This document shows, piece by piece, positions 38,220 to 48,052 of a DNA stretch of 64,000 nt (positions are counted from its first letter, which is position 1; every line of letters starts with the position of its first letter). Below the pieces are notes generated by a model. That model was not told the origin of the DNA. It ran no database searches and saw nothing but the letters and a program-made list of their open reading frames with translations. This DNA is from Actinomadura fibrosa (lineage in GTDB: Bacteria > Actinomycetota > Actinomycetes > Streptosporangiales > Streptosporangiaceae), in assembly GCF_900659615.1 (NCBI RefSeq), contig NZ_CAACUY010000011.1:1-64000 (forward strand). The letters run 5' to 3'. The position numbers and the translations under genes are program-made.

Positions 38220-39424
38220 TCCCGGCCGACTTCCCGGACGGCTCCTTCGCCCACGGCCATCCGCACGCCCTCTACGAGCGGATCCGCGCGGCGGGCGGGG
38301 TCGTCCGGCACCCGTCGCTGCCGCTGTGGGTGACGGGGACGCACGCCGAGGTGCGCGCCGTGGCGGGCGACCCGGCCGCCTACCGGTCCGGCGACGGCAT
38401 CCTGATCCCCGAGATCGGGCACCCGTACGACGCGCCGCCGACGATCATGCACACGGATCCGCCGGAGCACGCCCGCTACCGCGGCTACATCGCCCCGGCG
38501 TTCCGCCCGTCGGTGATGCGGCGGCTGGAAGGCGCGATCCGGGACCGGATCCGCGCGCTGCTCGCCCCCGCGGAACCGGGGCGCCCGTTCGACGTGGTCG
38601 GAGGGCTGGCCGTCCCGCTGCCCCTCCAGGTGATCGGGCTGCTGCTCGGCATCCCCGAGGACGACTGGCCGCGCTTCTTCCGCTGGTCGGAGGCGTTCGT
38701 CCCGGGCGCCGCGGACCTGCCCGCGGCCGAGCGGGACGCGCTGCGGCTGGAGTGCGGCGCCTACCTGGTCGGGATCGCGCACGAGCGGCGCGCGGACCCC
38801 CGCGACGACGTGATCACCCTGCTCGCCCTGGCCAGGCCCGGCGGGCAGCCGCTCACGGACCTCGAACTGGTGATGTACCTCGTCCAGCTCCTCGTCGCGG
38901 GCAACGAGACGACCCGGCACGCGATCTCCGGCGGCCTGCTGGCGCTCGCCGAGCACCCCGCCCAGTGGGCCGCGCTGCGCGAACGCCCCGACGGGCTGCC
39001 CGCGGCGGTCGAGGAGATCCTGCGCTGGACGTCTCCGGTCGTGTACTTCCTGCGCACCGCCACGCGCCCGATGGAGCTCGGCGGACGGAAGATCGCGGCG
39101 GGCGAGCACGTCATGCTGCTCTACGGCGCCGCCAACCGCGACCCGGACGCGTTCGGCCCGGACGCCGACCGCTTCGACACCACCCGCTTCGACACGGCCC
39201 GCTCCGGCGCCGCCCGGGACGCGGCCGGCCTGGCCTTCGGGTACGGGCCGCACTTCTGCCTCGGCGCGGCGCTGGCACGGCTGGAGATCCGGCTGCTGCT
39301 GGAGGAGCTCATGTCCCGCCACGAGCACGTGACCGTCGCGGGAACGCCCGCCTACAACGGCTCCCCGGTCGTCATCGGGCTCCGCCACTGCGAGCTCGCG
39401 TTCGCCGGAGTGACGCGCGACTGA
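38216..39424 (+). CDS. Cytochrome P450
   Basis: 402 residues, typical for a soluble bacterial P450. The I-helix motif AGNETTRH (acid-alcohol pair E231-T232), the K-helix ExxR in VEEILRW and the heme loop FGYGPHFCLGAALARLE with the axial thiolate at Cys348 are all present. It needs an external ferredoxin and reductase; neither is encoded nearby. GTG start in the GTGA overlap with the cupin gene. It is convergent with the PAP2-kinase gene, 21 bp apart. Confidence 0.95.
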   Translation: MIPADFPDGSFAHGHPHALYERIRAAGGVVRHPSLPLWVTGTHAEVRAVAGDPAAYRSGDGILIPEIGHPYDAPPTIMHTDPPEHARYRGYIAPAFRPSVMRRLEGAIRDRIRALLAPAEPGRPFDVVGGLAVPLPLQVIGLLLGIPEDDWPRFFRWSEAFVPGAADLPAAERDALRLECGAYLVGIAHERRADPRDDVITLLALARPGGQPLTDLELVMYLVQLLVAGNETTRHAISGGLLALAEHPAQWAALRERPDGLPAAVEEILRWTSPVVYFLRTATRPMELGGRKIAAGEHVMLLYGAANRDPDAFGPDADRFDTTRFDTARSGAARDAAGLAFGYGPHFCLGAALARLEIRLLLEELMSRHEHVTVAGTPAYNGSPVVIGLRHCELAFAGVTRD

Positions 39425-39445
39425 AGATCGAGTGAACGCTTCCCC

Positions 39446-41089
39446 TCACTTCCCCGGCGGGCAGAACACCGCCAGCCCGCCCGCCTCCTTGCCGAAGCGG
39501 ACACCGGCCGGCAGGGACGACACCTCTCCGTCACGGGCGAGGCGGATGCTCCCTTCCGGCGACACGAGCTCCAGGCCGCCCGGCCGCCACGCACGGTAAC
39601 CGGGCGTGATGTGCAGGTGCCCCGCCAGGATCGCGGCGACGGCGCGGACGCGCGGGACGCGGCTCCCCGTCGTGATCATGCGGATGTCGAGCCGGCCGTC
39701 GTCCAGGTGCTCCCGCCAGGTGGGCGCGGGGCCGCGCGACCCGTAGACGCAGTTGCCGATGAACGCCATCCACACCCGCCGGCGGCGCCCGTCCACGTAC
39801 AGGTCGACCGGCTCGGAGCGCCGCAGCGTCCGGACCGCGGCGACCGCCAGCGCGGGCCACTTCCCGAGCCGCTTCTCCAGCCGCTCCCGCTCGTCGACCA
39901 GCTCGGTGTAGGCGCCGAAACTGGCCGTGTTCAGGAAGTACAGCCGCTCGTCCTCGCCCGCCCCGGCGGTCGTCGGCGCCACGTAGGCGACGTCCACGCG
40001 GCCGAGGCACCCCCTGCGGTAGGACGCGATCGCCTCGGCGGCCGTCTCGACGCCCAGGGCGCGGGCGAAGTGGTCGAACGTCCCGCCGGGGATCACCAGC
40101 AGCGGCAGGTCGTGCTCCAGCGCGGCCCGCGCGCCCGCGTTCACGGTGCCGTCACCGCCGATCACGGCCAGCACGTCGGCGCGCCCGGCCGCCTCGTTGA
40201 GCACCTTCTCCACGTCCTGGTCGGGCTCGATCTGGACGACCTCCGCGGCGGGCAGCTCCTTGCGCAGCAGCCCGACCGCCATGTCGGTGCCGCCCGGCAG
40301 GATCCCCCGGGTGACGTCGCCGGACCCCGAACCCGGGTTCACGACCGCGACCACCCCGCGCCCGTCATCGGTGACCTGGACGTTCTCGCCCTTGGCCCGG
40401 ATCACGCGGGCGACCGGAGGGCGCGCGGGCCACACCAGCCGCGTCCCGAGGCCCGCCGCGGCGCCGATCCCCAGCCCGGCCAGCACGTCCCCCGGATAGT
40501 GGGCGCCGGTGTAGACGCGGGAGAACGCGACCGCGGCCGCCGTCGCCGCCACCGGGGCCGCGACGGCGGCGGGCGCCTCCAGGGCCACCCCGGCGGCGAA
40601 CGCGGCGGCCGACGCCGAATGGCCGGACGGGAAGGCGTGCGAGGTCGGCAGCTTCCAGCGGATCCGCCGCGGCGGCACCAGGTCCACGATCGGGCGCTTG
40701 CGGCGGAACGCGTGCTTGCCGAGGATGTTGACCGCGGGGCTCGCCACCGCGATCCCGATGGCCCCGCGGAGCGCGGCGCGCCGCAGCCGGGCCCGGCGGC
40801 TCAGCGCCAGCGCGCCCGCCGTGGTGAACCACAGCACCCCGTGGTCGGCGAAGCGCGACAGCCGCGGCAGCACGTACTCAAGGCCCGGCAGCCGGGCCGC
40901 CGCGACCCGGTCGAACGCCCAGCGGTCGGCCCGCCCGAGCCTGCGGAGCAGGACCGGACGGCTCCTCGACCTGGACTCGGAGGCCGGACGGCGCCTCCGC
41001 CGCGGCGCGGGACGGCTCCGCGCGTGCGGTGCGGGACGGGTCAGCACGGACAGTGACCGGAAACCCGGCTCTCGATGATTGGCGCGCAT
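39446..41089 (-). CDS. PAP2 phosphatase fused to a diacylglycerol/lipid kinase domain
   Basis: 547 residues from the ATG at 41089. The N-terminal half is a membrane PAP2 domain with all three phosphatase motifs: KHAFRRKRP (KX6RP), PSGHS, and SRVYTGAHYPGD (SRX5HX3D). The C-terminal half (about 240-545) is a DAGK/LCB5 catalytic domain with NPGSGSG, GGDGTVN and IPGGTFDHFARALG. One protein can thus phosphorylate and dephosphorylate lipids, pointing to undecaprenyl- or diacylglycerol-phosphate recycling. The fusion is known in actinobacteria. It is divergent from the polysaccharide exporter genes, which use lipid-linked substrates. Confidence 0.92.
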   Translation of the reverse strand: MRANHREPGFRSLSVLTRPAPHARSRPAPRRRRRPASESRSRSRPVLLRRLGRADRWAFDRVAAARLPGLEYVLPRLSRFADHGVLWFTTAGALALSRRARLRRAALRGAIGIAVASPAVNILGKHAFRRKRPIVDLVPPRRIRWKLPTSHAFPSGHSASAAAFAAGVALEAPAAVAAPVAATAAAVAFSRVYTGAHYPGDVLAGLGIGAAAGLGTRLVWPARPPVARVIRAKGENVQVTDDGRGVVAVVNPGSGSGDVTRGILPGGTDMAVGLLRKELPAAEVVQIEPDQDVEKVLNEAAGRADVLAVIGGDGTVNAGARAALEHDLPLLVIPGGTFDHFARALGVETAAEAIASYRRGCLGRVDVAYVAPTTAGAGEDERLYFLNTASFGAYTELVDERERLEKRLGKWPALAVAAVRTLRRSEPVDLYVDGRRRRVWMAFIGNCVYGSRGPAPTWREHLDDGRLDIRMITTGSRVPRVRAVAAILAGHLHITPGYRAWRPGGLELVSPEGSIRLARDGEVSSLPAGVRFGKEAGGLAVFCPPGK

Positions 41090-41186
41090 GTCCCGGGTAT
41101 CCCCTGGAGCGACGACATGATTCCGTAAAGATCTCAAATCGGGGGTCACATGCGGGCGAACGTCACTCACACATCGCCGACTGCAA

Positions 41187-41192
41187 TAGGCT
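41187..41192 (+). promoter_or_regulatory. -10 box TAGGCT of a leaderless promoter for the ABC exporter operon
   Basis: TAGGCT ends 7 nt before the ATG at 41200. No ribosome binding site precedes that ATG, and I see no clear -35. The same hexamer occurs before the second proS gene. Confidence 0.5.
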
Positions 41193-41199
41193 TCGCCGC

Positions 41200-42174
41200 A
41201 TGAGTCACCCGGAACGGCTCGGTTCTCCGGGTGGCGAGTCGGTCGGCACGATCGCGGAGCCTCCTCACGTGAACGAGAAGCTGTCCGACTACGCCGCTCG
41301 GTATGGGCTGAAGCAGAGCGCGGCGCGCCCCCCGCTGCGCAAGTACATCCAGGATGTGTGGGCTCGGCGCAACTTCATCTGGGCGTTCGCGTCGGCCAAG
41401 AACATCTCGATGTACACCGAATCGCGGCTGGGCCAGCTCTGGCAGCTGCTGACCCCGCTGCTCAACGTCGCGGTCTACTTCCTGATCTTCGGTGTGCTGC
41501 TGAACACCAAGCGCGGTGTCCCGGACTTCATCCCGTTCCTGGTCACCGGCGTCTTCATGTTCGGCTTCACGCAGCGGTCGATCACCTCGGGCTCCAAGTC
41601 CGTCGGCGACAACCTCTCGCTGATCCGGGCGCTGCACTTCCCGCGGGCCACGCTCCCGCTGGCGATCGCGGTCGTGGAGCTCCAGCAGCTGCTGCTCTCG
41701 CTGGTCGTGCTGCTCGCCATCGTGCTCGCCTGGGGCGAGCCGATCACCCCCCACATGCTGCTGTTCGTCCCGGTCGTCGTGCTCCAGCTGATGTTCAACG
41801 TCGGCGCGAGCCTGATCGTGGCGCGGCTCGGCGCGTTCAACCGCGACATCACCCAGCTGCTGCCCTTCGTCATGCGGACCTGGCTGTACCTCTCCGGTGT
41901 GATCTTCAGCCTGCCGTCGCTGATGAAGGCGGGCTCCAAGCTCGACCAGCACCCCTGGGCCGCCGAGCTGCTGAAGGCCAACCCCGGCTACGTGTACGTC
42001 GAGCTGAGCCGGCACGTCATGCTCGGCAAGTACCGCGACTACGTGCACAGCGAGCCGGGCGTCCCGCACTCGACGACCCAGCTCTGGCTCTACGCGTTCG
42101 CCTGGGCCGGGGTCGCGCTGGTCGCCGGATTCATGTTCTTCTACCGTGCCGAGGAGCGTTACGGCCGTGGCTGA
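41200..42174 (+). CDS. ABC-2 polysaccharide/teichoic acid exporter permease (Wzm/TagG-like)
   Basis: 324 residues. A cytoplasmic N-terminal helix region (KYIQDVWARRNFIWAFASAKNI) is followed by six transmembrane segments with the family patterns LGQLWQLLTPLLNVAVYFLIFGVLL, RNFI and LFNRDITQLLPFV-like loop (AFNRDITQLLPFVMRTWLYLSGVIF). The family exports lipid-linked O-antigen or teichoic acid across the cytoplasmic membrane. Its partner ATPase overlaps the 3' end by 8 bp. The closeness of a lipid-phosphate phosphatase/kinase (divergent) and of a glycosyltransferase operon 7 kb away makes a glycopolymer substrate likely. Confidence 0.92.
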   Translation: MSHPERLGSPGGESVGTIAEPPHVNEKLSDYAARYGLKQSAARPPLRKYIQDVWARRNFIWAFASAKNISMYTESRLGQLWQLLTPLLNVAVYFLIFGVLLNTKRGVPDFIPFLVTGVFMFGFTQRSITSGSKSVGDNLSLIRALHFPRATLPLAIAVVELQQLLLSLVVLLAIVLAWGEPITPHMLLFVPVVVLQLMFNVGASLIVARLGAFNRDITQLLPFVMRTWLYLSGVIFSLPSLMKAGSKLDQHPWAAELLKANPGYVYVELSRHVMLGKYRDYVHSEPGVPHSTTQLWLYAFAWAGVALVAGFMFFYRAEERYGRG

Positions 42175-42958
42175 CACCAAGGTCCGCGGGGCCGTGGAGA
42201 TCGACCCCACCCGGGAGCCGATCGTCGTCGTCGACGACCTGCACATCATCTACCGGGTGTTCGGGGCCGGCGGGAAGGGCAACGCCGCCAGCGCCTTCTC
42301 CCGCGTCCTCCGCCGCCAGAACCGCCCGTCGATGACCGAGGTCCACGCGATCAAGGGCCTGTCCTTCGTCGCCTACCGCGGCGAGGCCGTCGGGATCATC
42401 GGCACCAACGGCTCCGGCAAGTCGACGCTGCTGAAGGCGATCGCCGGGCTGCTGCCCCCGCACAGCGGCGGCGTCTACACCGACGGCCAGCCGTCGCTGC
42501 TCGGCGTCAACGCGGCCCTGATGAAGGACCTCACCGGCGAGCGCAACATCGTCCTCGGCTGCCTCGCGATGGGCATGTCCCCGCAGGAGACCAAGGCGAA
42601 GTACAAGGAGATCGTCGACTTCGCCGGGCTCAAGGAGGGGTTCATCCAGTACCCCATGCGGACCTACTCGTCCGGCATGGGCGCCCGGCTCCGGTTCGCG
42701 ATCGCCGCGGCGAAGACCCACGACGTGCTGCTGATCGACGAGGCCCTCGCCACCGGCGACGCCAAGTTCAAGGTCAAGAGCAAGCGCCGGATCGAGGAGC
42801 TGCGCCGCGAGGCGGGCGCCGTGTTCCTCGTCGCCCACCAGCTCGACGTGGTCAAGGAGACCTGCGACCGCGTCATCTGGATCGACGAGGGCCGCATGCA
42901 CATGGACGGCGACCCCGACGAGGTCATCGCCGCCTACATCGAGGCCACCGGCAAGTAG
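42167..42958 (+). CDS. ABC polysaccharide exporter ATPase (Wzt/TagH-like)
   Basis: 263 residues from a GTG at 42167 with GAGGAGCG upstream, overlapping the permease gene by 8 bp. Walker A is GTNGSGKST, the signature is the Wzt/TagH-type YSSGMGARLRFAIA, and Walker B is VLLIDEALATGD, with VFLVAHQ as switch. The signature beginning YSSGM instead of LSGGQ is diagnostic for polysaccharide exporters. There is no C-terminal sugar-binding domain. A small hairpin follows (CCCGG-AGAA-CCGGG, about 42969-42982). Confidence 0.93.
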   Translation: MADTKVRGAVEIDPTREPIVVVDDLHIIYRVFGAGGKGNAASAFSRVLRRQNRPSMTEVHAIKGLSFVAYRGEAVGIIGTNGSGKSTLLKAIAGLLPPHSGGVYTDGQPSLLGVNAALMKDLTGERNIVLGCLAMGMSPQETKAKYKEIVDFAGLKEGFIQYPMRTYSSGMGARLRFAIAAAKTHDVLLIDEALATGDAKFKVKSKRRIEELRREAGAVFLVAHQLDVVKETCDRVIWIDEGRMHMDGDPDEVIAAYIEATGK

Positions 42959-43103
42959 CCCGCCGCGCCCGGAGAACCGGGACGCGTGTGGCCGTGGAGA
43001 CACACGTTACTGCGGTTACCCAGAGTGACTCGATCGGCTCTGGATGTCACGCTCGCTCCGATCTACCTTGAGGGAGACCCTTAGCGGCGAGGGAGAGCTC
43101 CCC

Positions 43104-44504
43104 ATGGCCGAGCGGCTGACCAGACGCGGCTTCCTGTCCTCCACGGCGCTCGCGGCGGGCGCCACCGGCCTGCTGGCCGGATGCGCCAGCGAGAGCAGCG
43201 GCCCGCAGGCGAAGACCTCCGGGAACGCGCCGAAGGAGGTGTTCACCTCCCCCACGAGGAAGCTCGGCGGCTCGCTGAGCATCCTCATGTGGAGCCATTT
43301 CGTCCCGCGCCACGACAAGTGGTTCGATAAATTCGTATCAGAATGGGGCAAAAAGGTCGGCGTCGAGGTGCGGGTCGACCACATCAACACCGTGGACGTG
43401 CCCCGCCGCGCCGCTTCGGAGATCCAGGCGGGACGCGGCCACGACGTCATCCAGCACATCGCGCCGTTCTCGCAGTACGAACCGTCCGTGCTGGACATGT
43501 CCGACCTCGTCCAGGAGGCGACGCGGCGCTGGGGGCGGCAGCTCGAACTGTGCCGCAAGTCCAGCTACAACCCGAACACCAAGCGGTTCTACGCCTACTG
43601 CCCCGGCTGGTCGCCCGACCCCGGCGACTACCGCAAGAGCATGTGGCAGAAGGTCGGCCTCCCCAACGGCCCCGCGAGCTGGGACGACCTGCTCCGCGGC
43701 GCGTCCGAGATCAAGCGGTCCACCGGCGTGCCCTGCGGCATCGGCCTATCGCCGGAGACCGACTCCAACATGGCGGCCCGCGCGCTGCTGTGGTCGTTCG
43801 GCGGGTCCGAGCAGGACGCGAACGAGCGGGTCGTGATCGACTCCGACGCCACCGTCGCGGCCGTGGACTTCATGACCCGGCTGTGGAAGGGCGCGGAGAC
43901 CAGCGAGGTCTTCTCCTGGGTGCCCGCGTCCAACAACCAGGCGCTCATCGCCGGCAGGTCGTCCTACATCCTCAACTCGATCTCGGCGTGGCGCACCGCG
44001 ATGGGCACCAACCGCACGATCGGCGACGACATCTTCTTCACCCCCGCGCTGCGCGGCCCGAAGGCCGCGCTGGCGGCGCAGCACGTCATCCAGCAGTGGA
44101 TCATCCCGAAGCACGCGGCGAACGCCGACGCCGCCAAGGAGTTCCTGCTGCACTACACGGCGAACTTCCCCGCCGTCACCTACAACTCCGAGCTGTACGA
44201 CCTGCCCGGCTGGCCGTCGCTCGTCCCGCAGCTCAACGGCTGGCTGGACGCCGACCCGTTCGGCGCGCGGCCCGCGAACAAGCTGGCCCTGCTGAAGACG
44301 GCCACCTCCTGGAGCACCAACATCGGCTACCCGGGCCCGTCCAACCCGGCCATCGGCGAGATCTTCAGCACCAACGTCCTGCCGACCATGTTCGGCCGCG
44401 CCGCCCGCGGCCAGGTCTCGGCGAAGCAGGCCGTCGCGGACGCCGCGAAGCAGATCGACTCGATCTTCAAGAACTGGCGCTCCCGCGGCCTCGTCGGCGG
44501 CTGA
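43104..44504 (+). CDS. Sugar ABC importer substrate-binding lipoprotein (Tat type)
   Basis: 466 residues from the ATG at 43104, with GAGGGAGAG upstream; the in-frame ATG at 43044 is earlier but lacks a site. The N-terminus has a twin-arginine motif (TRRGFLSS) and a lipobox (LLAGC). The body is a class I/MalE-type extracellular binding protein (LSILMWSHFVPRHDKWFDKF, ASEIQAGRGHDVI, KEFLLHY). It delivers a sugar or glycoside to the permeases encoded downstream. TACCTT at 43064-43069 may be the -10 of the operon promoter. All four importer genes follow in one direction. Confidence 0.92.
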   Translation: MAERLTRRGFLSSTALAAGATGLLAGCASESSGPQAKTSGNAPKEVFTSPTRKLGGSLSILMWSHFVPRHDKWFDKFVSEWGKKVGVEVRVDHINTVDVPRRAASEIQAGRGHDVIQHIAPFSQYEPSVLDMSDLVQEATRRWGRQLELCRKSSYNPNTKRFYAYCPGWSPDPGDYRKSMWQKVGLPNGPASWDDLLRGASEIKRSTGVPCGIGLSPETDSNMAARALLWSFGGSEQDANERVVIDSDATVAAVDFMTRLWKGAETSEVFSWVPASNNQALIAGRSSYILNSISAWRTAMGTNRTIGDDIFFTPALRGPKAALAAQHVIQQWIIPKHAANADAAKEFLLHYTANFPAVTYNSELYDLPGWPSLVPQLNGWLDADPFGARPANKLALLKTATSWSTNIGYPGPSNPAIGEIFSTNVLPTMFGRAARGQVSAKQAVADAAKQIDSIFKNWRSRGLVGG

Positions 44505-44532
44505 GCCGAACCCGCCGAGCGGAGGCGAGGCA

Positions 44533-45624
44533 ATGCATACAGTTCAGGTTCAGGGGTTGGTCAAGACGTTTGACGGGCACGTGCGGGCGCGGCGGCGGGG
44601 GCGGGGGGACCGCGTGCGGGCGCTGGACGGGGTCGACCTCGCCGCCGAGCCCGGCGAGTACCTGGTGCTGCTCGGGCCGTCCGGGTGCGGCAAGACGACG
44701 CTGCTGCGGACGATCGCGGGGCTGGAGCAGCCCACGGAGGGCGAGGTGCTGATCGGCGGGCACGTCGTGAACGGGCTGCCGCCGCGGGTCCGGCAGGTCG
44801 CGATGGTGTTCCAGTCGTACGCCCTCTACCCGCACAAGACGGTCAGGGACAACATCGTCTTCCCGCTGCGCGCCGAGCGGATGGCGCGGGACGAGCGGGA
44901 GCGCAAGGCGGCCTGGGCCGCGGACCTGCTGGACATCGGGCCGCTCATGGGGCGCAAGCCGCGCCAGCTCTCGGGCGGCGAGCGGCAGCGGGTCGCGCTG
45001 GCGCGGGCGCTGGTCCGCGAGCCGGCGGTGTTCCTGCTGGACGAGCCGCTGTCCAACCTCGACGCGAAGATGCGCGCGACCGCCCGGGACGAGCTGAAGC
45101 GGTTCCAGGAGCGCGTCGGCACCACGACGATCTACGTGACGCATGACCAGGCCGAGGCGATGGGGCTCGGCGACCGGATCGCGGTGCTGGAGCGCGGCCG
45201 GGTCCGGCAGGTCGGGACGCCGCAGGAGGTCTACGACGACCCGGCGGACACGTTCGTCGCCACGTTCATCGGGTCGCCGCCGATGAACCTCGTCCGCCGG
45301 GACGATCTGCTCGTGGGGTTCCGCCCGGAGCACCTGCTGCCGGAGGAGGTCGTCCCGTCCGGCGAGCGGGTGGCGATGCCGCTGCGGGTCGAGCGGATGG
45401 AGTACCTGTCCGGCGACCGGCACGTGTACGGGACGGTGTCGGGGATCGGCGAGGAGACCCGCGTGATCGCGCGGCTGCCCGCCACGGTGACGACGCCCCT
45501 GGTGGCCGGGGAGGAGCACCGGTTCGCCGTGGAGCCGCACCGGCTCCGGTTCTTCGACGCCGAGGAGGGGACGCGGGCGCCGGCGGTGCCGGTGGACGGC
45601 GGCCCGATCGGCGGTGCGCGGTGA
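44533..45624 (+). CDS. Sugar ABC importer ATPase (MalK/UgpC-like)
   Basis: 363 residues. Walker A GPSGCGKTT, Q-loop VFQSYALYPHKTV, signature LSGGERQRVALARAL, Walker B VFLLDEPLSNLD and switch THDQAEAMGLGDR. A C-terminal TOBE-type regulatory part follows (about 255-350, VGFRPEHL). MalK-like ATPases often serve several importers; this one is encoded with its own permeases, so it is probably dedicated. A short Arg-rich insertion (HVRARRRGRGDRVRA) sits in the first strand region. The stop overlaps the next start. Confidence 0.93.
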   Translation: MHTVQVQGLVKTFDGHVRARRRGRGDRVRALDGVDLAAEPGEYLVLLGPSGCGKTTLLRTIAGLEQPTEGEVLIGGHVVNGLPPRVRQVAMVFQSYALYPHKTVRDNIVFPLRAERMARDERERKAAWAADLLDIGPLMGRKPRQLSGGERQRVALARALVREPAVFLLDEPLSNLDAKMRATARDELKRFQERVGTTTIYVTHDQAEAMGLGDRIAVLERGRVRQVGTPQEVYDDPADTFVATFIGSPPMNLVRRDDLLVGFRPEHLLPEEVVPSGERVAMPLRVERMEYLSGDRHVYGTVSGIGEETRVIARLPATVTTPLVAGEEHRFAVEPHRLRFFDAEEGTRAPAVPVDGGPIGGAR

Positions 45625-46556
45625 CGAGCACGCGGACCGAGGCCGCGACGGCCGCTCCGGACGTCCGGGGGAAGGCGCGGCTCGCCGACCGCGAGGGCTT
45701 CCTGGCCTGGGCGATGCTGCTGCCGTCGGTGGTCTACATCGTCGCGCTGGTGGGCGTGCCGTTCCTGCTGGCGATCGCGTTCGCGTTCTCGGACGTGACG
45801 ACCGGCGACCCGTCCTTCGACTTCGTCGGGTTCGACAACTTCAGGGCCGTGTTCGACGACGGCGTGTTCTGGCGGGCGCTCCGCAACACGCTCGTGTTCA
45901 CGCTGGCGAGCATGGTGCTGATCGTCGTGTTCGGGAAGATCCTCGCCAACATCCTGGTCGCCGACTTCCACGGCAAGTGGTTCGTCCGGTTCCTGGTGCT
46001 GCTGCCGTGGACGACGCCGGTGGCGCTGTCCACGATCTCGTGGCTGTGGTTCCTCGACTCGATCTACTCGCCGGTCGACTGGGTGCTCCGCCACCTCGGC
46101 CTCATCGACGGGAACGTGGTGTGGCTGGGCCGCCCGGGCACGGCGATGGCGTCGGTGGTCGCCGTGCAGGCGTGGCGGCTCACCCCGCTCGCCGCGGTGA
46201 TCGTGATGGCCGGGCTGGTGGCGATCCCCCGCGACATCGACGAGGCGGCCCGCATCGACGGCGCCGGGTTCTGGCGCCGCATGGTCGAGGTGACGATCCC
46301 GCTGACCCTGCCGGTGATCGCGGTCGCCGCCCTGTTCGGCGCGATCATGACGTTCACCGACATGACGGTGTCCTACGTCCTCACCCGCGGCGGCCCGACG
46401 CACGCCACGGACGTCCTCGCCTCGTGGGCCTACTTCCGCGGCATCGAGGGCGGCGACGTCGGGCAGGGCGCCGCGATCGCGCTGTTCCTGTTCCCCCTGC
46501 TGCTCGCCGGCGCGATCGCGATCCTGCGGGCCGTCCGCCGCCTGGAGGCCGGATGA
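45621..46556 (+). CDS. Sugar ABC importer permease (MalF-like)
   Basis: 311 residues, GTG start in a 4-bp overlap with the ATPase gene. Six transmembrane helices and the EAA loop IDEAARIDGAGFWRRMVEVTIPLTLP, which contacts the ATPase. The large periplasmic loop of enteric MalF is absent, as usual in Gram-positives. The stop overlaps the ATG of the second permease (ATGA). Confidence 0.93.
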   Translation: MTSTRTEAATAAPDVRGKARLADREGFLAWAMLLPSVVYIVALVGVPFLLAIAFAFSDVTTGDPSFDFVGFDNFRAVFDDGVFWRALRNTLVFTLASMVLIVVFGKILANILVADFHGKWFVRFLVLLPWTTPVALSTISWLWFLDSIYSPVDWVLRHLGLIDGNVVWLGRPGTAMASVVAVQAWRLTPLAAVIVMAGLVAIPRDIDEAARIDGAGFWRRMVEVTIPLTLPVIAVAALFGAIMTFTDMTVSYVLTRGGPTHATDVLASWAYFRGIEGGDVGQGAAIALFLFPLLLAGAIAILRAVRRLEAG

Positions 46557-47446
46557 CCACTCCGGTGCGGACGGGCGGCGACATGGACGCCCTGCGCCGC
46601 CGCTACGCGCTGCGGCACCTGGCGGCCCGCTGCGGCGTGTACGGCGCGGCCGTCCTGGCGGCGCTGGTGTGCGCGCTCCCGTTCCTGTGGAGCCTCGTCA
46701 GCGCGTTCAAGCAGAACCGCGACCTCTACAACCCGCAGAGCAACCCGTTCGCGTTCAACGAGCCCGCGACCCCGGACCATGTGACGTTCCTGTTCACCGA
46801 CACGCCGTTCCTGACGTTCGTGGGCAACACGCTGCTCGTCGGCGCGCTGGTCGTGGCGGTCACGCTGCTGCTCGCGCTGCCCGCCGCCTACTCGCTCGCG
46901 CGGCTCGACCGCCCGTGGGGCACCCCGATGGGCATCGCGATTTTCATGGTGTACCTGGTGCCGCCGTCGCTGCTGTTCCTGTCGCTGACCCGCGTCGTCG
47001 TCACCCTCGGCCTGGAGGACTCCCTCTGGTCCATGGTCGTCGTCTACCCGACGATCACCGTCCCGGTGTCGGTCTGGCTGCTCATCGGCTTCCTCAAGGC
47101 CGTCCCGAAGGACGTGGAGGAGCAGGCCATGGTGGACGGCTACAGCCGGATCGGCGCGTTCCTGCGGGCCGTCCTGCCGCTCCTGTTCCCCGGCGTCGTC
47201 GCCGTCGTCGTGTTCAGCTTCACGCTCACGGCCAGCGAGTTCGTGTACGCGCTGGCGTTCGTGTCGGCGAGCCCCGAGATGGTCGTCAGCACCGGCGTGC
47301 CGACCCAGCTCGTCCGCGGCGACGTGTTCTTCTGGCAGTCGCTCCAGGCCGCCACCGTGCTCACCGCGGTGCCGATCGCGTTCGTGTTCAACCTGTTCCT
47401 CGACCGGTTCGTCACCGGCTTCACGATGGGGGCCGTCAAGACCTGA
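46553..47446 (+). CDS. Sugar ABC importer permease (MalG-like)
   Basis: 297 residues; ATG in the ATGA overlap. Six transmembrane helices with the EAA loop [27 protein letters not shown] and the C-terminal [12 protein letters not shown] typical of MalG. Together with the three genes before it this makes a complete CUT1-type importer. No glycosidase or LacI regulator is adjacent, so the transported sugar stays unknown. Confidence 0.93.
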   Translation: MTTPVRTGGDMDALRRRYALRHLAARCGVYGAAVLAALVCALPFLWSLVSAFKQNRDLYNPQSNPFAFNEPATPDHVTFLFTDTPFLTFVGNTLLVGALVVAVTLLLALPAAYSLARLDRPWGTPMGIAIFMVYLVPPSLLFLSLTRVVVTLGLEDSLWSMVVVYPTITVPVSVWLLIGFLKAVPKDVEEQAMVDGYSRIGAFLRAVLPLLFPGVVAVVVFSFTLTASEFVYALAFVSASPEMVVSTGVPTQLVRGDVFFWQSLQAATVLTAVPIAFVFNLFLDRFVTGFTMGAVKT

Positions 47447-47519
47447 CCCCCGCTCCCGGGAGCCGGAGGGCCTGATAGAGATGGGGGCGACAGCTGATCC
47501 CCGAGACGAGGAGGTCGCC

Positions 47520-48041
47520 ATGGCCGGCAAGCCGCCGCTCCCGCACGAGCACCTGCCGCAGGTCCCGTCGTTCACCGTCACCAGCGACGACATCGCCGAA
47601 GGCGAGCGCCTGGCCGACAGGCACGTGTTCGACGACTGGGGCTTCAGCGGCGGGAACGAGTCCCCGCACCTGCGCTGGTCCGGGTTCCCCGCCGAGACCA
47701 AGAGCTTCGCGGTGACCTGCTACGACCCCGACGCGCCCACCGGCAGCGGGTTCTGGCACTGGAGCCTGTTCGACATCCCCGCCGAGGTGACCGAGCTGCC
47801 CCGCGGCGCGGGCGGCCCCGACTCGAAGCTCGGCATCCACGCCCGCAACGACTACGGGACGAAGGCGTTCGGCGGCGCGGCCCCGCCCCCCGGCGACCCG
47901 CACCGCTACGTGTTCACCGTCCACGCGCTGGACGTCGAGACGCTCGGCGTCGACTCCGACGCGTCCCCCGCCGTCGTGGGCTTCAACATCACCGCCCACA
48001 CCCTGGCCCGCGCGACGATCGTCCCCGAGTACGGCACCTGA
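47520..48041 (+). CDS. YbhB/YbcL-type phosphatidylethanolamine-binding (PEBP) protein
   Basis: 173 residues from the ATG at 47520 with a GAGGAGG site five nt upstream; an in-frame ATG at 47481 lacks one. The PEBP ligand pocket motifs are [36 protein letters not shown] and [16 protein letters not shown]. Bacterial members are cytoplasmic, bind small anionic groups, and have no firmly known role. A bidirectional hairpin follows. Confidence 0.92.
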   Translation: MAGKPPLPHEHLPQVPSFTVTSDDIAEGERLADRHVFDDWGFSGGNESPHLRWSGFPAETKSFAVTCYDPDAPTGSGFWHWSLFDIPAEVTELPRGAGGPDSKLGIHARNDYGTKAFGGAAPPPGDPHRYVFTVHALDVETLGVDSDASPAVVGFNITAHTLARATIVPEYGT

Positions 48042-48052
48042 GACGCCGCCTC

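Noticed and set aside
37776-39424. Biosynthetic gene cluster suggested by cupin plus P450
   Set aside because: No core synthase, tailoring partners or transporter next to the pair; two enzymes alone are better seen as a small catabolic or modifying operon.
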